Positions 1 through 11,000 of a stretch of 64,000 bases of DNA are shown in pieces. Position numbers and translations under genes: made by a program. The stretch comes from Phyto melanocephala (Eukaryota > Arthropoda > Insecta > Diptera > Rhinophoridae): NCBI GenBank assembly GCA_941918925.1, contig OW799234.1, positions 13,530,501 to 13,594,500 on the forward strand, in the 5' to 3' direction. Below the pieces are notes generated by a model, which was given only the letters and a program-made list of their open reading frames with translations, did no database searches and was not told the DNA's origin. How positions within the stretch are numbered: position 1 is the first letter of the stretch; each line of letters opens with the position of its first letter.

Positions 1-164
1 TGTTATTCGTTTTATAAAAAAATGCATATTCATAAAAACAGTACAAAGTGTGAAAAACAGTACATTTGCGTACTGTTTTGGGTGATGTGCATAAAAAAGT
101 ACAATTAAGAAAAAACAGTGCATGTACTGCTTAAAAACAGTACGTCTGGCACCCCTAGTCAAAA
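1..164. repeat. CAGTAC-rich subterminal repeat of an unidentified element
   Basis: The first 150 bases hold many direct and inverted copies of AAAACAGTAC and GTACTG, ending at GGCACCCCTAGTC. Such clustered short motifs are typical of the subterminal region of a DNA transposon, and the reverse complement CTAGGGGTGCCA looks like a hAT-type end. The rest would lie off the left edge, so this is inference. Confidence 0.3.
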
Positions 165-320
165 GCTACATTGTTTTTGTTTTTATTTTTTTCTAAATAC
201 TTGCACGGAAAAAAATAATCTATTTAAACATAAATAATATTTGACAACTCAGCCAATATTTATTCAAAGAAAAAAGTAGATCAGCTGAGTTGTCAACACC
301 ACCTGATAATTATTTGTTTT
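165..320 (+). repeat. Partial P-type MITE, same family as 40406-40658
   Basis: The stretch from about 225 (TAAACATAAATAATATTTGA) through CAGCTGAGTTGTCAACACCA to CACCTGATAAT matches the internal and right-hand part of the MITE at 40406-40658 almost base for base. The terminal GAATTCGCCTTG of that MITE is not recognisable here, so the right end is eroded. No coding capacity. Confidence 0.6.
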
Positions 321-1960
321 TTGCGCACCTATAAAATTGTTACTCGGTGAAAAAGTGAAGATATTTTTAATCATGGAAGTAATTTTCGTTTTATTTTAAT
401 TATTTTTAAGAAGCACAAAAATTTCCAGCGAAATTAACAATACCAATGTTCACTTTCAGGGGAAAAACACGTTTACCCGGAATGAAACATGTCAATTTGC
501 TTTTAGATAAAACTTAGTTTTTAATTTTGTTCAATTTTAGATGAACTTGTTTAATAAACAATTTCCATAATTTTTTAAAACTTTTATTATTTTCATTAGT
601 TATTCAATTAAAAAAAAATATTTTTGATAAATTTGTGTTATGAATTTGTTTTAAATTTTCTATTTAATAAAAATGTTTGTATTTTGTTGTATTTATTTTT
701 TTTTTTGTACAAAAATTTTCAATAAAATTAAATACAAATAATTTTTTATCTATCTTTTTGCTTTTGAAATAGTTCCCTACTTTTAAAATACATTTATACA
801 TTCTTTAATTGATTCCAATATTAATTTTGAGTTGTTTTTATAGAAAATTTTTGAAAAACTATTCTTTTATAAAAGCTTTAAATAATTTTTCTGTCTACAC
901 ATATTTATTTTTCGATAACAGTTTTATGATTTATATTAGAATTAAAAACTTTGTTATATTATTAAAAACTGTTTTAAGACCTGCTTTAATGTCAAACTGT
1001 ACTCCAAAACAGGTTTCAAGTATATAATTTTTTAATAAAATATATACATAAACACGAAAAATAAAAGCTGTTCAAAGTTATTTAAGCTAATATTAATAAA
1101 AGTAAAAAAATACATAATGGCATTTATATACCCACAGTAAAAACTATTAAAAAATGCATTCGAAACTTAATTTTAGATATAATGATACCCAATTTATAAA
1201 TATATAATATATACATATGTATTTTATAAGCATTACGAAACCATGTTTCAAGCATTAAACCTATGGCTGAAAAGGGACTAAAACAAAACACACGCATTAT
1301 TATAAAACAAAAGGGTGTGATAAAAAAATTAATTTTTTTAAACTTACATAAGAAAAAAATCTTAATTTTTTATATTGAAAAAAATATATATTTCCTCTTA
1401 TTTTAGGCCTTTTTATTATCTCTACAATAAAACCATTTGTAAATATAAAGTTAAATATAGATTACTAAAAAAATTTTTTAAACAAAAAATTAATTAATCC
1501 TTTAAACTCAGGCGTTACACAATCTGGCATTACCACACAATGTTTATATGTTTTAATATGGCAGTACTTATTACTTCAAGCCACCTAACGGGTTTTTTCT
1601 TAAAGCTTTATCACATCCAGTTTAATACACACACATACATACATTGCAAACATGTGTACATATGTATGTATATTCGAAGATAAACATTAAAATACCAGCC
1701 AAATTTAACCAAAAAAATTCCCAAAAACTAAATGAAGCCTTAATTAATAAAAAAAAATATGTAATCATGAAAAACATAACGATATCAAACATAACCTATA
1801 AAAATGTTATATAATAAAACATTATATTTAAGATCATACACACCGATATAAAAATTTATATATAAAAAATAACAGTCGCTATATAATAAAATTAGTATAT
1901 TATTATTAATTATAATTATTTAAAAAATCTTTCGTTGTTCTTATATTTGTTTTTTAATTC
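321..1960. other. AT-rich intergenic DNA, no gene seen
   Basis: Very AT-rich sequence with poly-A/T tracts and ACATACATACAT / ACATATGTATGT microsatellite stretches near 1625-1670. The short open frame at 809-1027 is low-complexity and shows no motif. No repeat ends or coding signals were found. Confidence 0.5.
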
Positions 1961-1963
1961 TAA

Positions 1964-2081
1964 CTGCTGTATTCATAAAAAAATATTTTAGATTTATTGA
2001 AGGCTTTGTTGACAAATTTCTGTGTAACATCTGTCACATCAGTCTTTAATAAACCTTAAATATTTTTTATGAATACGGCAG
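1964..2081. mobile_element. Harbinger-type MITE with TAA target duplication
   Basis: A 118-bp element with inverted ends CTGCTGTATTCATAAAAA and TTTTTATGAATACGGCAG, flanked on both sides by TAA (1961-1963 and 2082-2084). The TWA 3-bp duplication is the signature of PIF/Harbinger insertion. A diverged relative lies at 38787-38902, and a right-end fragment near 26615-26645. Confidence 0.7.
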
Positions 2082-2331
2082 TAAGCTTTTTAGTTTTGCT
2101 ACAACAAAATGTAAAAAAAACAACTTAGTTTTAATAAAATAAAGCTATTAAAAAAAACAAAACTTACGAAAAGTTAAAAATTGTAGTTTTTCTTAAGCAA
2201 ACAAATTTAAGGGTAATATTTCCAAAATTTTATTTATTTTTATTTTTTATTTTTTTTTTGATTACAATTACTGTCTGTCTCTCTTAATTAGCTTCAAACA
2301 AAAGCCACAGATGGCACAGTATGTGAAAAAA

Positions 2332-3735
2332 ACCAAGAATGATTAAATAAATATTACGCCATCACGCAGCTATAAAAAACATTTCTGCGCATGTAGGAAT
2401 TCTGACGTCACTCAAGCTGTGTTCTAATTGGCTAATAAAATTCAGCTGTATAACTAATAATGGTTGTGTAAAAACATGACAGTGGGACAAATTGTTATTT
2501 TTCTAACTAAATGTTTTGAAAGCAAATAATTCTTTATATATATACATACATATATAGTTTCATTATTTTTATTACAATATTTCACTATTATATTATGTGT
2601 ATATAATTTATATCATTTTGTTATTTTATCAAATTTTCCTTTTCGCTTATAAGTATTTTCAGCGATTTTGACTTTTAGTTTCCTAATTCTAAAATACATT
2701 CGACACCTAAAAAGTTTTTTCACGTATTCACTGGCTTCAATTTCTTTGGCTTCCATCAAATGCTTTTGTAAATATCCGCTTGAAAGTAATAATTTGTTAC
2801 CATTTAATTTGAAAAATATGGTGTAAGTTTAGAAGCGATCTTCTTCAAGATCAGTCGGCCTTGGAGCATTTTCCGCGATAAATTTTTTTTCAAAACCATT
2901 TGGAATATCATTTTGCTTTTCAGTTTCACGTAGTCCTTGATATACGTTTGCAACTTCAGCTTCATTTGCAGTTTTCGTTTCACATTCAATAACACTAGTG
3001 TCTAAAGACGGAACTGCATGGGATTTTAAAATTTTTGCACGCCGTTTGCTAAATTCTATTCACAATGCCTTAGTAATGTACTGCAAGAATTAATTTTGTT
3101 TTAACTTACCTATTTCAAATATTAAGTTTCTGTCAAAATCTTCCTGCTTGAAATGTAAAACACAAATTTTTTCTTTATCCACATTTACAGCCTTCACTCG
3201 TTTGCAAAATATTACCCAAAACTTCCTTCGAGATTCATCTTTTAGAAAATTGTAAAATGATACAGCTTTTTAAAAATACAAACGTTTTATTAAAAATGCG
3301 CAATTTATTAGGTTTTAATATAATTTCTCACTTGTTTTTTTGCTGTTACTTTGCTTGCATTAGCCCACTGCATATTTCATAATTGCTCTCTTTCTTATCT
3401 TTTCACTTTATTTTGTTTTCTGTTTTGCAGCTTTTAAATAACCAAATTTAAACACTTTTTATATAATTTTAATAATTTTAACATTATTTATATGTATTTA
3501 TTATAAAATATGACACGAAATTCGTTGTTTATTAAACACCGATGTAATACTTCTTTTTTATAACTCTCTGAGTAAATTAATTACAGGGCTAACAACTATC
3601 AAAATACATAAATTTTTTGTAAGAAATTATAAATTTTACATATGATACAGACTTGGTAACCTTTACGAGGGGATTACTACGTCATGTAACGGTAAATCAT
3701 GCGCAAGGCGTAATTTTTATTTAATCATTCTTGGT
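2332..3735 (-). mobile_element. Internally deleted P-like element
   Basis: Inverted ends start at 2332 (ACCAAGAATGATTAAATAAA) and 3735, with about 27 of 29 bases matching through ATTACGCC. Inside are only the first (THAP) and last (C-terminal) parts of a P-type transposase, on the minus strand, so the catalytic core has been deleted. No 8-bp target duplication is evident. P elements commonly generate such deletion derivatives. Confidence 0.65.
2634..3390 (-). pseudogene. THAP / P-element transposase remnant (N- and C-termini joined)
   Basis: Read on the minus strand, the segment at about 3330-3390 starts MKYAVG and has a stop within the expected first Cys region. After a short intron (about 3268-3330) comes SFYNFLKDE, RRKFWVIFCKRV and ICVLHFKQEDFD (3115-3270), which is a THAP zinc-binding domain (C-x2-H). 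An AVPSL motif near 3020 corresponds to the AVPTIF box that ends THAP domains. The C-terminal part at 2634-2790 (YVKKLFRCRMYFRIRKLK) matches the tail of the transposase at 4824-8842 (FFKCRIYFRVRHLNK). The RNase H-like catalytic region is absent. This is a non-functional deletion derivative. Confidence 0.6.
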
Positions 3736-4516
3736 AAGCTGCAAGTTTTGTTTACTTTATATTAAAAAAACTGTTATTTTTTATATATGTACATACATGT
3801 ACAAGCGTTAACTTATTACATACATATGTAGGTAAAAGAATTATTTTGTTTATTTATTTTAATTGATCAATCAACACTAAATTGAAACAATTAAAAATAT
3901 TTGTCTGAACAGGGTATAATAGTTTGAGGCCATAGATTTACTTATTAAAAATTCTTGACTTGCAAGCAATAGTTCAATGCTCATTTGTAAGGTATATGCC
4001 AGTCGGAAGCTGATTAATTTTTTCTCGTTTAGTTTTCCGTTTTATTGTTGGATTTTGTTTTTCTTCACACGTTTAGTTTTTGTATTTGACAGCCGAACAG
4101 TATTTTTACATAAACAACAACTTACGTGCATATTGTTAATAAAAATTTACATTGTAAAATCTTTTAATTGAATGTTGCCACCATTACAAAAGACATGTCA
4201 TTGCTGTAGTACAGAGTTGTATATCATTATTTTGGCAAAAATAACCAAAATGAAAAAAAATATTCACATCTCCACATTAAAGAAAAAAATAACCACTTTT
4301 GGTTAGAAATATTTAACCAAAAACGGCAGCCCTAGTCACAGGTAGAATTATATAAGAATAGGTAGGTAGAATTATTATATTAATTATAATTTAACAGAAG
4401 AAGGCAAAAACGTATTAGAAACTGCATTATCACAATGTAAATTTTTTTTTAGTATTGCTTGTAAAACTGTTATCTTTTATACTATTACATAAAATTTCAT
4501 ATCTTGACTACTTACA
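3736..4516. other. Spacer between two P-like elements
   Basis: AT-rich spacer. At 4235-4335 the motif AATAACCAAAA occurs in direct and inverted copies ending at CGGCAGCCCTAGTCAC. This resembles the GGCACCCCTAGTC edge at 147-160 and may be a second hAT-like MITE end. The open frame at 3977-4171 shows no recognisable domain. Confidence 0.35.
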
Positions 4517-5757
4517 CTACAGCTCAAGGTGGATTAAAAAGGTGGTCGTATAAAATCAGCTGATTCATTTTTTTATATTTTTTTTAATTGCAAGAGAATA
4601 CAGTTGTCAAACGAATTCGCCTTTGTTTATTTATTTATGTGTCTAACAGTTTTCATAACAGATTTTCAAATTAAAATTTAAAAAAATCGAATATTTATTT
4701 AAAAATAAGTTTATGTTTATGTGTTTAAAAGAGTGAACAAACCGTTTCAAGTAATAAAATATTTATTAAAGAAGATAACGTTAAATAAAATAATAGTGAA
4801 AGTGAAAATTATAAAAAAACAAAATGCGAAGCTGCGCGATTTGCAAAAAAAAGGAAATGCCAGGAAATGGCACTTTTTTTAGTGTTCCTAAAAATGGAAA
4901 AATTTTAACAAAGTGGAGTGAAATTTGTAAAAAAAATTTTACACCAAGCACACGCATTTGCATTGATCACTTTCGATCAACACAAATTGTAAAGACAGGA
5001 CGAAAATTTCAGTTATTGCCTAATGCTGAACCCGTTTCTCCCTTAAATATGAGTGAACCGTTTTTGCCATGGTATGTAAGCTAGAAATAATTTAATTTAC
5101 ATTATTTTTAAACTTCTTATTTTTTAATTCTCCTGGCAATAATAGTATATTGACTCCTCCGTTGACTCAAAATTTGCCAGTGCCTTTCCCATTAATGAAT
5201 GAAGATTGCCAAAGTGTCATCAGTGAATCATTTCTGCCGGGGTATGTACATACATTAATTAGTTTTTAGATCCCATTTTTAAAGTTTTGTTATTTATTAC
5301 GTTTGCTAGAAATAGTCAACCGACACCTCCGTTGACACAAAACATGTCAAAACTTTTCCCTGTTATGATTCCTGTGAGTAAAAAACTAAATTTAATTCCC
5401 AATGCGACATCTAGCAATAAAAGTCAGCCCTTTCGTCCGTTGACCCAAAATTTGCCAATGCTTTTCCCATTAATGGATGAAGATTGCCGAAGTGTCATCA
5501 GTGAATCATTTCAGCCGGGGTATGTACATCTTAAATTTGAATGCAATTTAAATATTTTTTCTATGTTTGTTTCAAAAATGTAGTTATAGTTTATGGTATT
5601 TGAAATTAAAAAATGGAAACACACCTGTCTGCTTACTTTTAGAGTGATTACGACGATTTTTAAATCAATTTGTATATTTTTATACGATCTACCGTGGGTT
5701 GTAAGAGTATAAGTATATGTATAGCTTTATCACTGCGTTTATGGCTTTACTTTAATT

Positions 5758-6180
5758 TATTATACCCACCACCAAAACAATGGTGTGGGGGTATATTCAT
5801 TTTGTCATTCCGTGTGTAACACATCGAAATATCCATTTTAGACCCCATAAAGTATATATATTCTGAATCGGGGTTTAATTTTATGACGATCTAGCGATGT
5901 CCGTGCGTCTGTCCGTCTGTTAAAAGCACGCTAGAGGTCGGCCCGAAACAGCTAGGCGGCTCAAATTTTGCCAGAATATTTCTTATACACAATATTTCTT
6001 ATATACAACATTTTACTAGCATATCGAAATTATAAAAAAAGTGATATATTTTAGTATAAAGAGATTATTCCATAGCGATTACTGTTAATAACGAAATAAT
6101 AAATTTTGTGCTTTTAAAGTACAGAAAATTGGTGGTGGGTATAAAAGATTTGGCACAGCCAAATATAGTGCTCTTACTTG
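5758..6180 (+). mobile_element. Helentron/mini-me-like element inside P transposase intron
   Basis: Starts TATACCCACCACCAA at 5761 and carries the inverted partner TTGGTGGTGGGTATA at 6128-6142. A short hairpin-forming stretch TTTGGCACAGCCAAATATAG follows, then CTCTTACTTG at the end. There is a (GTCY)n-type tract near 5905-5920. Subterminal inverted repeats plus a 3' hairpin about 10 bases from the end are hallmarks of Helentron-derived non-autonomous elements such as DINE-1/mini-me. It lies in the 758-bp intron between exons 3 and 4 of the P transposase. Confidence 0.65.
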
Positions 6181-7556
6181 TTTTTTTTATTGCAATTATT
6201 AATTACAAAACAATTGAAATTAAAAAATATAAAATTAAGTCTTGCCTAGTACTAAATTAGTATGTGTTGTTATTTAGATTGCCATTTAATAGCGAAAAAA
6301 TTGAAGAAAATAAATCAAATAATGAACAGTTGAGAACAAGCAAAAATCAAGAAACCCAGACAGAGTAAGACAATTAAAAAAATATTTTTTTTATTTTTTT
6401 TTTAATTGTCTAACTTTAGCCCAGTAATTTTTGAAGTAATTCAAGAAAATTACTTACAAGCTATAAAAAAACTTGAGAAAAATATCTCAACAATAGAAGC
6501 AAAACTTTTTGAAACTAGAATGGCCGTAACTTCTATAAATAGTATATTTACTGAAGGCCAAATACGAAAATTAAAGTCGCCTGGTAAAATTAAATGGAGG
6601 TGGAGCGATATTTCAAATGCTATTTGTCTGCATGCTGCTGGCCCGAGAGCCTATAATCACCTTTATAAAAAAGGCTTTCCGCTACCTCATGTTTCTACTC
6701 TACAGCGCTGGTGTCAAAAAATTAGTTTACACGAGGGCTTATTGGCAACATCAATTGATATTATGCGGCAAGCAACATATATGTCAATTGAAGAAAAGCT
6801 CTGTGTTTTGTCATTCGATGAAATGAAGGTAGCGGAAACTTATGAATATGACTCAGTAGGTGACAAGGTTAGAAAACCTGCGAATTACGTTCAGGTAGCA
6901 ATGGCTCGTGGTTTGATCAAATCGTGGAAACAACCAGTTTTCTACGATTTTGACTGCAAAATGGAAAAAGAAACGTTATACAAAATTATATCAGAGCTGA
7001 ATAAAGCAGGCTTCTCAGTGGTGGCAGTGGTGTGTGATATGGGTCCAACAAACCGTAAGTTGTGGAAGAACTTGGGCGTAACAATAGGTAAATATTATTC
7101 ATCATATTTCACACCTAACTTACACCACACACTATATGCAACACATGGCTCATTATTAATTTTTTATTTATTGACAAATCTAATGAGATTGGAAAATAAA
7201 AGTTTTAAATACCGGTAAATAAGTATAAATATTTTATAAGATTTGTGTTTAAGTAATAAACTCTACATTGCTTAATGCTAATTTTTGTTAGTAATAAATT
7301 ATATTTAAAAAACTAAATTAATTAGATAAACCATGGTTTCAACACCCGATTAATATAAATGAAAAAGTTTTTGCCTTCGCTGATGCCCCGCATTTACTTA
7401 AATTAATAAGAAACCATTTCCTAGACACCGGCTTAATATGCAATGGAAACGTTTTAACCTCCCGAACTGTCATTGATTTATTGAAGTACACAAACAAAAG
7501 TGATACTTCAATAACGTTTAAACTAAGCGACGAACATATTTCGGTCAAAGGTGCAG

Positions 7557-7591
7557 GTATGTATATATATACATATATACATAACATATAC

Positions 7592-7648
<57 letters not shown>

Positions 7649-7683
7649 AATTTATAAACTTTTATAAAACCTTAAAATTTTAG
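7557..7683. repeat. TA/TATACA microsatellite in P transposase intron 6
   Basis: The intron consists almost wholly of (TA)n with interspersed ACATA units, between donor GTATGT at 7557 and acceptor TTTTAG at 7683. Confidence 0.8.
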
Positions 7684-8842
7684 GAAAACAAAAAGTAAAA
7701 TTGGCAGCGCAGCTATTTTCAAACTCCACCGCAAGAGCCATTAAATGGTGTTATAGCTTGGGAGAAGATATCTACAAAGCCGTAGAAACGGCAGACTTTT
7801 TCCAATTAGTTAATGATTGGTTTGATATTCACAATTCCTCAATCAAAACTTTTGGAATACATGGCAAAGTAAACAATTTTGTGTTAAAAATAATAACCAT
7901 GAAAACCAGCTGGATAAGTTGGATCGAATGGACAAAATTATGTCAGTACCAATTGTGCCCGGAAAAAAAACGTTGGAACATTTTCAGAAAGGTATTTTAA
8001 TTACCAACAAGGCTCTGAAAATGCTTCATGAATACCTGCAAAAACAATATAATATAGAATACGTTTTAACAAATCGGCTAAACCAGGATGTGTTAGAGCA
8101 CTTTTTTGGCGCAATCAGAAGTAAGGGTGGTTTAAATGATCATCCTTCACCACAAGATTTTAAGTATAGGCTACGTAAATATATTTTGGGTAAGTTCTTA
8201 ATAAAGAATCAAAGTTTTTTTTAATGATATTAAAATTTAATTGTAGCACAAAATACCGAATACCTAAGTGGCATGGGAAATGTAGAAAACGATACTACAG
8301 ATTGGCTGAACTCCACTAATTTCAGCCTAAGTGACAGTCAACAGATTCCTCTGGAGGAAGAATTTCAAAACAATGAAATTCCTTTATCTGAAAATGACAG
8401 CCAGGAAACACTGACAGACCTAAATGAATCGACTTTAGATGACATTGGTGCTTTTCAGGAGGATGCTTTGGAGTATATATCTGGATATATGATAAGAAAG
8501 CTGAATCTTGAAGAATACGAATGTCATGAAAATTCGTATACATGGGTCGATCAGGTATCACAAGGTTCGCTTAAAAAACCAAGTAGAAATTTTCTTGAAA
8601 AAATAAAAGTTTTAGAAACAGTATTCTACCGTGTAAACGGATTAGAAATATCTCACTGTCGCAACCTTCGTGAACACCTGGTTAAGGAAAGTGTAGCTAT
8701 TGATTTGCCGGAAAAGATAAAGAATTTTTTCTTTAAATGTCGTATTTATTTTCGAGTACGACATTTAAATAAACGTCTCAGAATTCAAAAAACCAAGCAA
8801 CGACTTTTTGGATTCAAAAAAATGCTTAAAATAAATTTGTAA

Positions 8843-10237
8843 TTATATTTGGTAAGTTAGTTTGTATAACGATATAAAAGTATTTTTTTAACAACTTGTA
8901 TTGTCTTTTTAATTATTACAAGAGTACCTATTCGGCCTGTGTTGGTGCAAAAGCGACTGTGCAACCAAAACAATATTCTAAAGTATAAAATCTACAAGTG
9001 TTTATAGACTAAAACTCTAAAACATATTTTGTTTGTTATTTCTGTTTCTTCTTTTATCTATATCACATTACTTAATATAATCACACGCAATTTTATGAAA
9101 AAGATATCTGTATATCTTATCTTATTTTTACAATGTACGAAAGTTGCAAACAATTTTAAATACTAATTTTTTAATAATGAATTAATATCCTAGATTTTTT
9201 TTTTTAATTTGTATTTTATAATTGAAGAAATTTTGAAATGCAAAATCAAATATTTTTTCAGTTATTTTCAGTAAATATATATATATAATTTTAGTTGTAT
9301 GAAAGCAATACAGTTGCACTTATTTCAAATTTCTAAATTCATACTGATTTAAACAAGTTATTTTTTATGAAGATTTTAATATCCTAATTGTTTTTACTTT
9401 TATTTCTAACATAACAGATCAAAGAACTGCATATATATTTACATATTTCTTTAATTATTAAAAATGTTATAATTTTCATTTATATACATAAACAAAAAAC
9501 TACAAGAGTTTACAAATTAATTAGTAAGATTTATTATTTGCAAATATAAAAACTATGTTCAATATTATATTATATACCAACCTTATAAAATTAAACTTTT
9601 AAATTATAAATAATTAAAATAAGCAAATATTTGTGTACATATATAATTTAAAAAATACAGCTAAATAAAGGAACCGCTTTTTATTATTCACCACATGCAT
9701 TTTTCGTTTTCCTTGTGATGTAAAATCTTCATATTTCCAAAAACTCTTAAGCCTCCCAAGAGAAAAAAAATATTTTAATTCAACAAACAATAAATAGAAT
9801 ATTTGCAATGTTTACTTACACAATTAATTTAGAAGTCTTTAAAATCTAATTCGCTTTGCACTACTTCCATTTTTTTTTTGCTGGGTTGTACTAATTGCGA
9901 ATTGGCCAGACATTCCGAGTAAATTGAGATAAAGAACAGGCGTTTTATAGTACTGGATCCCATTAGAAAACTTTTTGAAATTAAATATATTTGGCAAAGA
10001 GATTTAAAAAAGATTTTTCATAGAAATAGTAACTGAAGTTCTGATGATTACCGACTCTTAAGTAGTCAAATTGAACTTCTGAAAACTATTATTAAAGAAC
10101 GTGTTAAAATATATCAAGCAGAGGAGTTTAAAAAACGTTTGAAAGGTTTGATAGGTATATAGATCCTGGGCTCAAAGCATTTAAGGAAATATTTAAGACT
10201 ACGAGTAACAGGAAATCTCAATTTTTTAATAAACTCA
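8843..10237. other. Extra 3' region of the P element
   Basis: AT-rich sequence after the transposase stop codon and inside the P termini. From about 9960 to 10200, plus-strand frames read as LLSSQIELLKTIIKERVK and EEFKKRLKGL, with a stop and frame changes. This is vaguely like the basic linker between endonuclease and reverse transcriptase of a non-LTR element, but the match is weak. No intact gene. Confidence 0.35.
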
Positions 10238-10751
10238 TTGCACACGTATACTGAAGATTACGATATGGCTGAACAATTCATGCAGTACCCTTCAAACGTT
10301 TACAAATTCGTTGCTCCAGATAAATCAGATATCTCAGAGGTCCCTGACACTGTTACCTCTTATCTAAGCAATTGTTGCGATACAGTTTGCAAATTGACTG
10401 GTACTGCTAATGCCTTGGTACACAAACAGACACTTGAGTCAAAAAACCAAACTTCTTATTTACAAAGCATCTATTCGTACAGCGATGCTATATGGTTTTT
10501 CCATATGATTATCGATTTCTCCAACTTTCATGGCAGAAATTTTAGAATGAAGTTGTTTGAGGCATTGTGTTAAGGCAAACTATGAAATTTTTGTGAAGAG
10601 ATACTCCAACTCCTTTATCTACAGAAAAGCTGGATTACAACCTCTTTCGTCGTATGCTCTGCTTTTGCCTATCAAGTTTGTAAATCGCCTTGGAACCCAC
10701 GGGAACATTTTAATGAGGGAAGAACAATACGATCTAAATTTTAATTCTTAA
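10238..10751 (+). pseudogene. Unrecognised coding remnant in the P element 3' region
   Basis: Two overlapping open frames (10238-10573 and 10557-10751) together read as about 170 residues with ordinary amino-acid composition, unlike the surrounding AT noise. They include CDTVCKLTGTANALVHKQTL, FSNFHGRNFRMKLFEALC and KFVNRLGTHGNILMREEQ. The second continues the first after a one-frame shift near 10560, so this looks like one older coding sequence, now broken. I do not recognise the family. It could be a retroelement inserted into the P element or cargo of it. Confidence 0.35.
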
Positions 10752-11000
10752 TTAATTAAAAATTGTAAAAAAATTGTTTGTTTATTTTATTAAAAAGAAC
10801 AAAATGAATTGTCAATTCACAAGGCGAATAATTCTTTGTTGTAAAAACTTCCAAGGCGAATACAAATTTTGACAATTTTATTCACAAAAAACACTAACAA
10901 AATGCCTGTTGTTTTTGCTATTGTATTTGTTGTAGTAATGCGGTCACCTGATAGATTCGCCTTGCTACAGCTGTTTCTAATCATATATAATATAAATAGT

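Larger units (their letters stand above)
4824..8842 (+). pseudogene. P-element THAP transposase, eight exons, one frameshift
   Basis: This gene would cut and paste the surrounding P element. Exons that join in frame are 4824-5071, 5146-5241, 5310-5519, 6278-6364, 6420-7087, 7326-7556, 7684-8189 and 8247-8842, about 880 residues in all. Exon 1 is a THAP domain (C-x2-C near residue 4, then CIDHF). Exon 5 holds a coiled-coil-like stretch, the FTEGQIRKLKSP helix-turn-helix region and catalytic Asp residues in SFDEMKV and VVCDMGPTN. Exon 7 has KVKLAAQLFSNST and the third acidic residue in NQDVLEHFFG. Exon 7 is 506 nt where the phases need a multiple of three, and the frame changes at about 7875-7890, so one base appears lost. 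Exons 2 and 3 repeat a PPLTQN...FPLM(N/D)EDC block. Apart from that lesion it is intact. Confidence 0.88.
4525..10964 (+). mobile_element. Full-length P element with 8-bp target duplication
   Basis: The left end reads CAAGGTGGATTAAAAAGGTG. The right end, reverse-complemented, reads CAAGGCGAATCTATCAGGTG. Both follow the layout of canonical P termini (CA start, then AGGTGG about 15 bases in). The flanks are CTACAGCT at 4517-4524 and CTACAGCT at 10965-10972, an exact 8-bp duplication as expected for P. The 6,440-bp body carries a split THAP/P transposase gene (4824-8842), a Helentron-like insertion (5758-6180), and 2.1 kb of extra 3' sequence. Length exceeds the 2.9-kb Drosophila P. The left subterminal 95 bp recur inverted at about 49429-49540. 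Confidence 0.85.

Noticed and set aside
809..1027. 72-codon frame
   Set aside because: Low-complexity Phe/Leu/Asn composition expected from AT-rich DNA.
7869..7911. A 43-bp intron (GTAAAC...ACCAG) that would fix the P transposase frame
   Set aside because: Shorter than usable fly introns, and the translated interval continues P-like sequence; a one-base loss is simpler.
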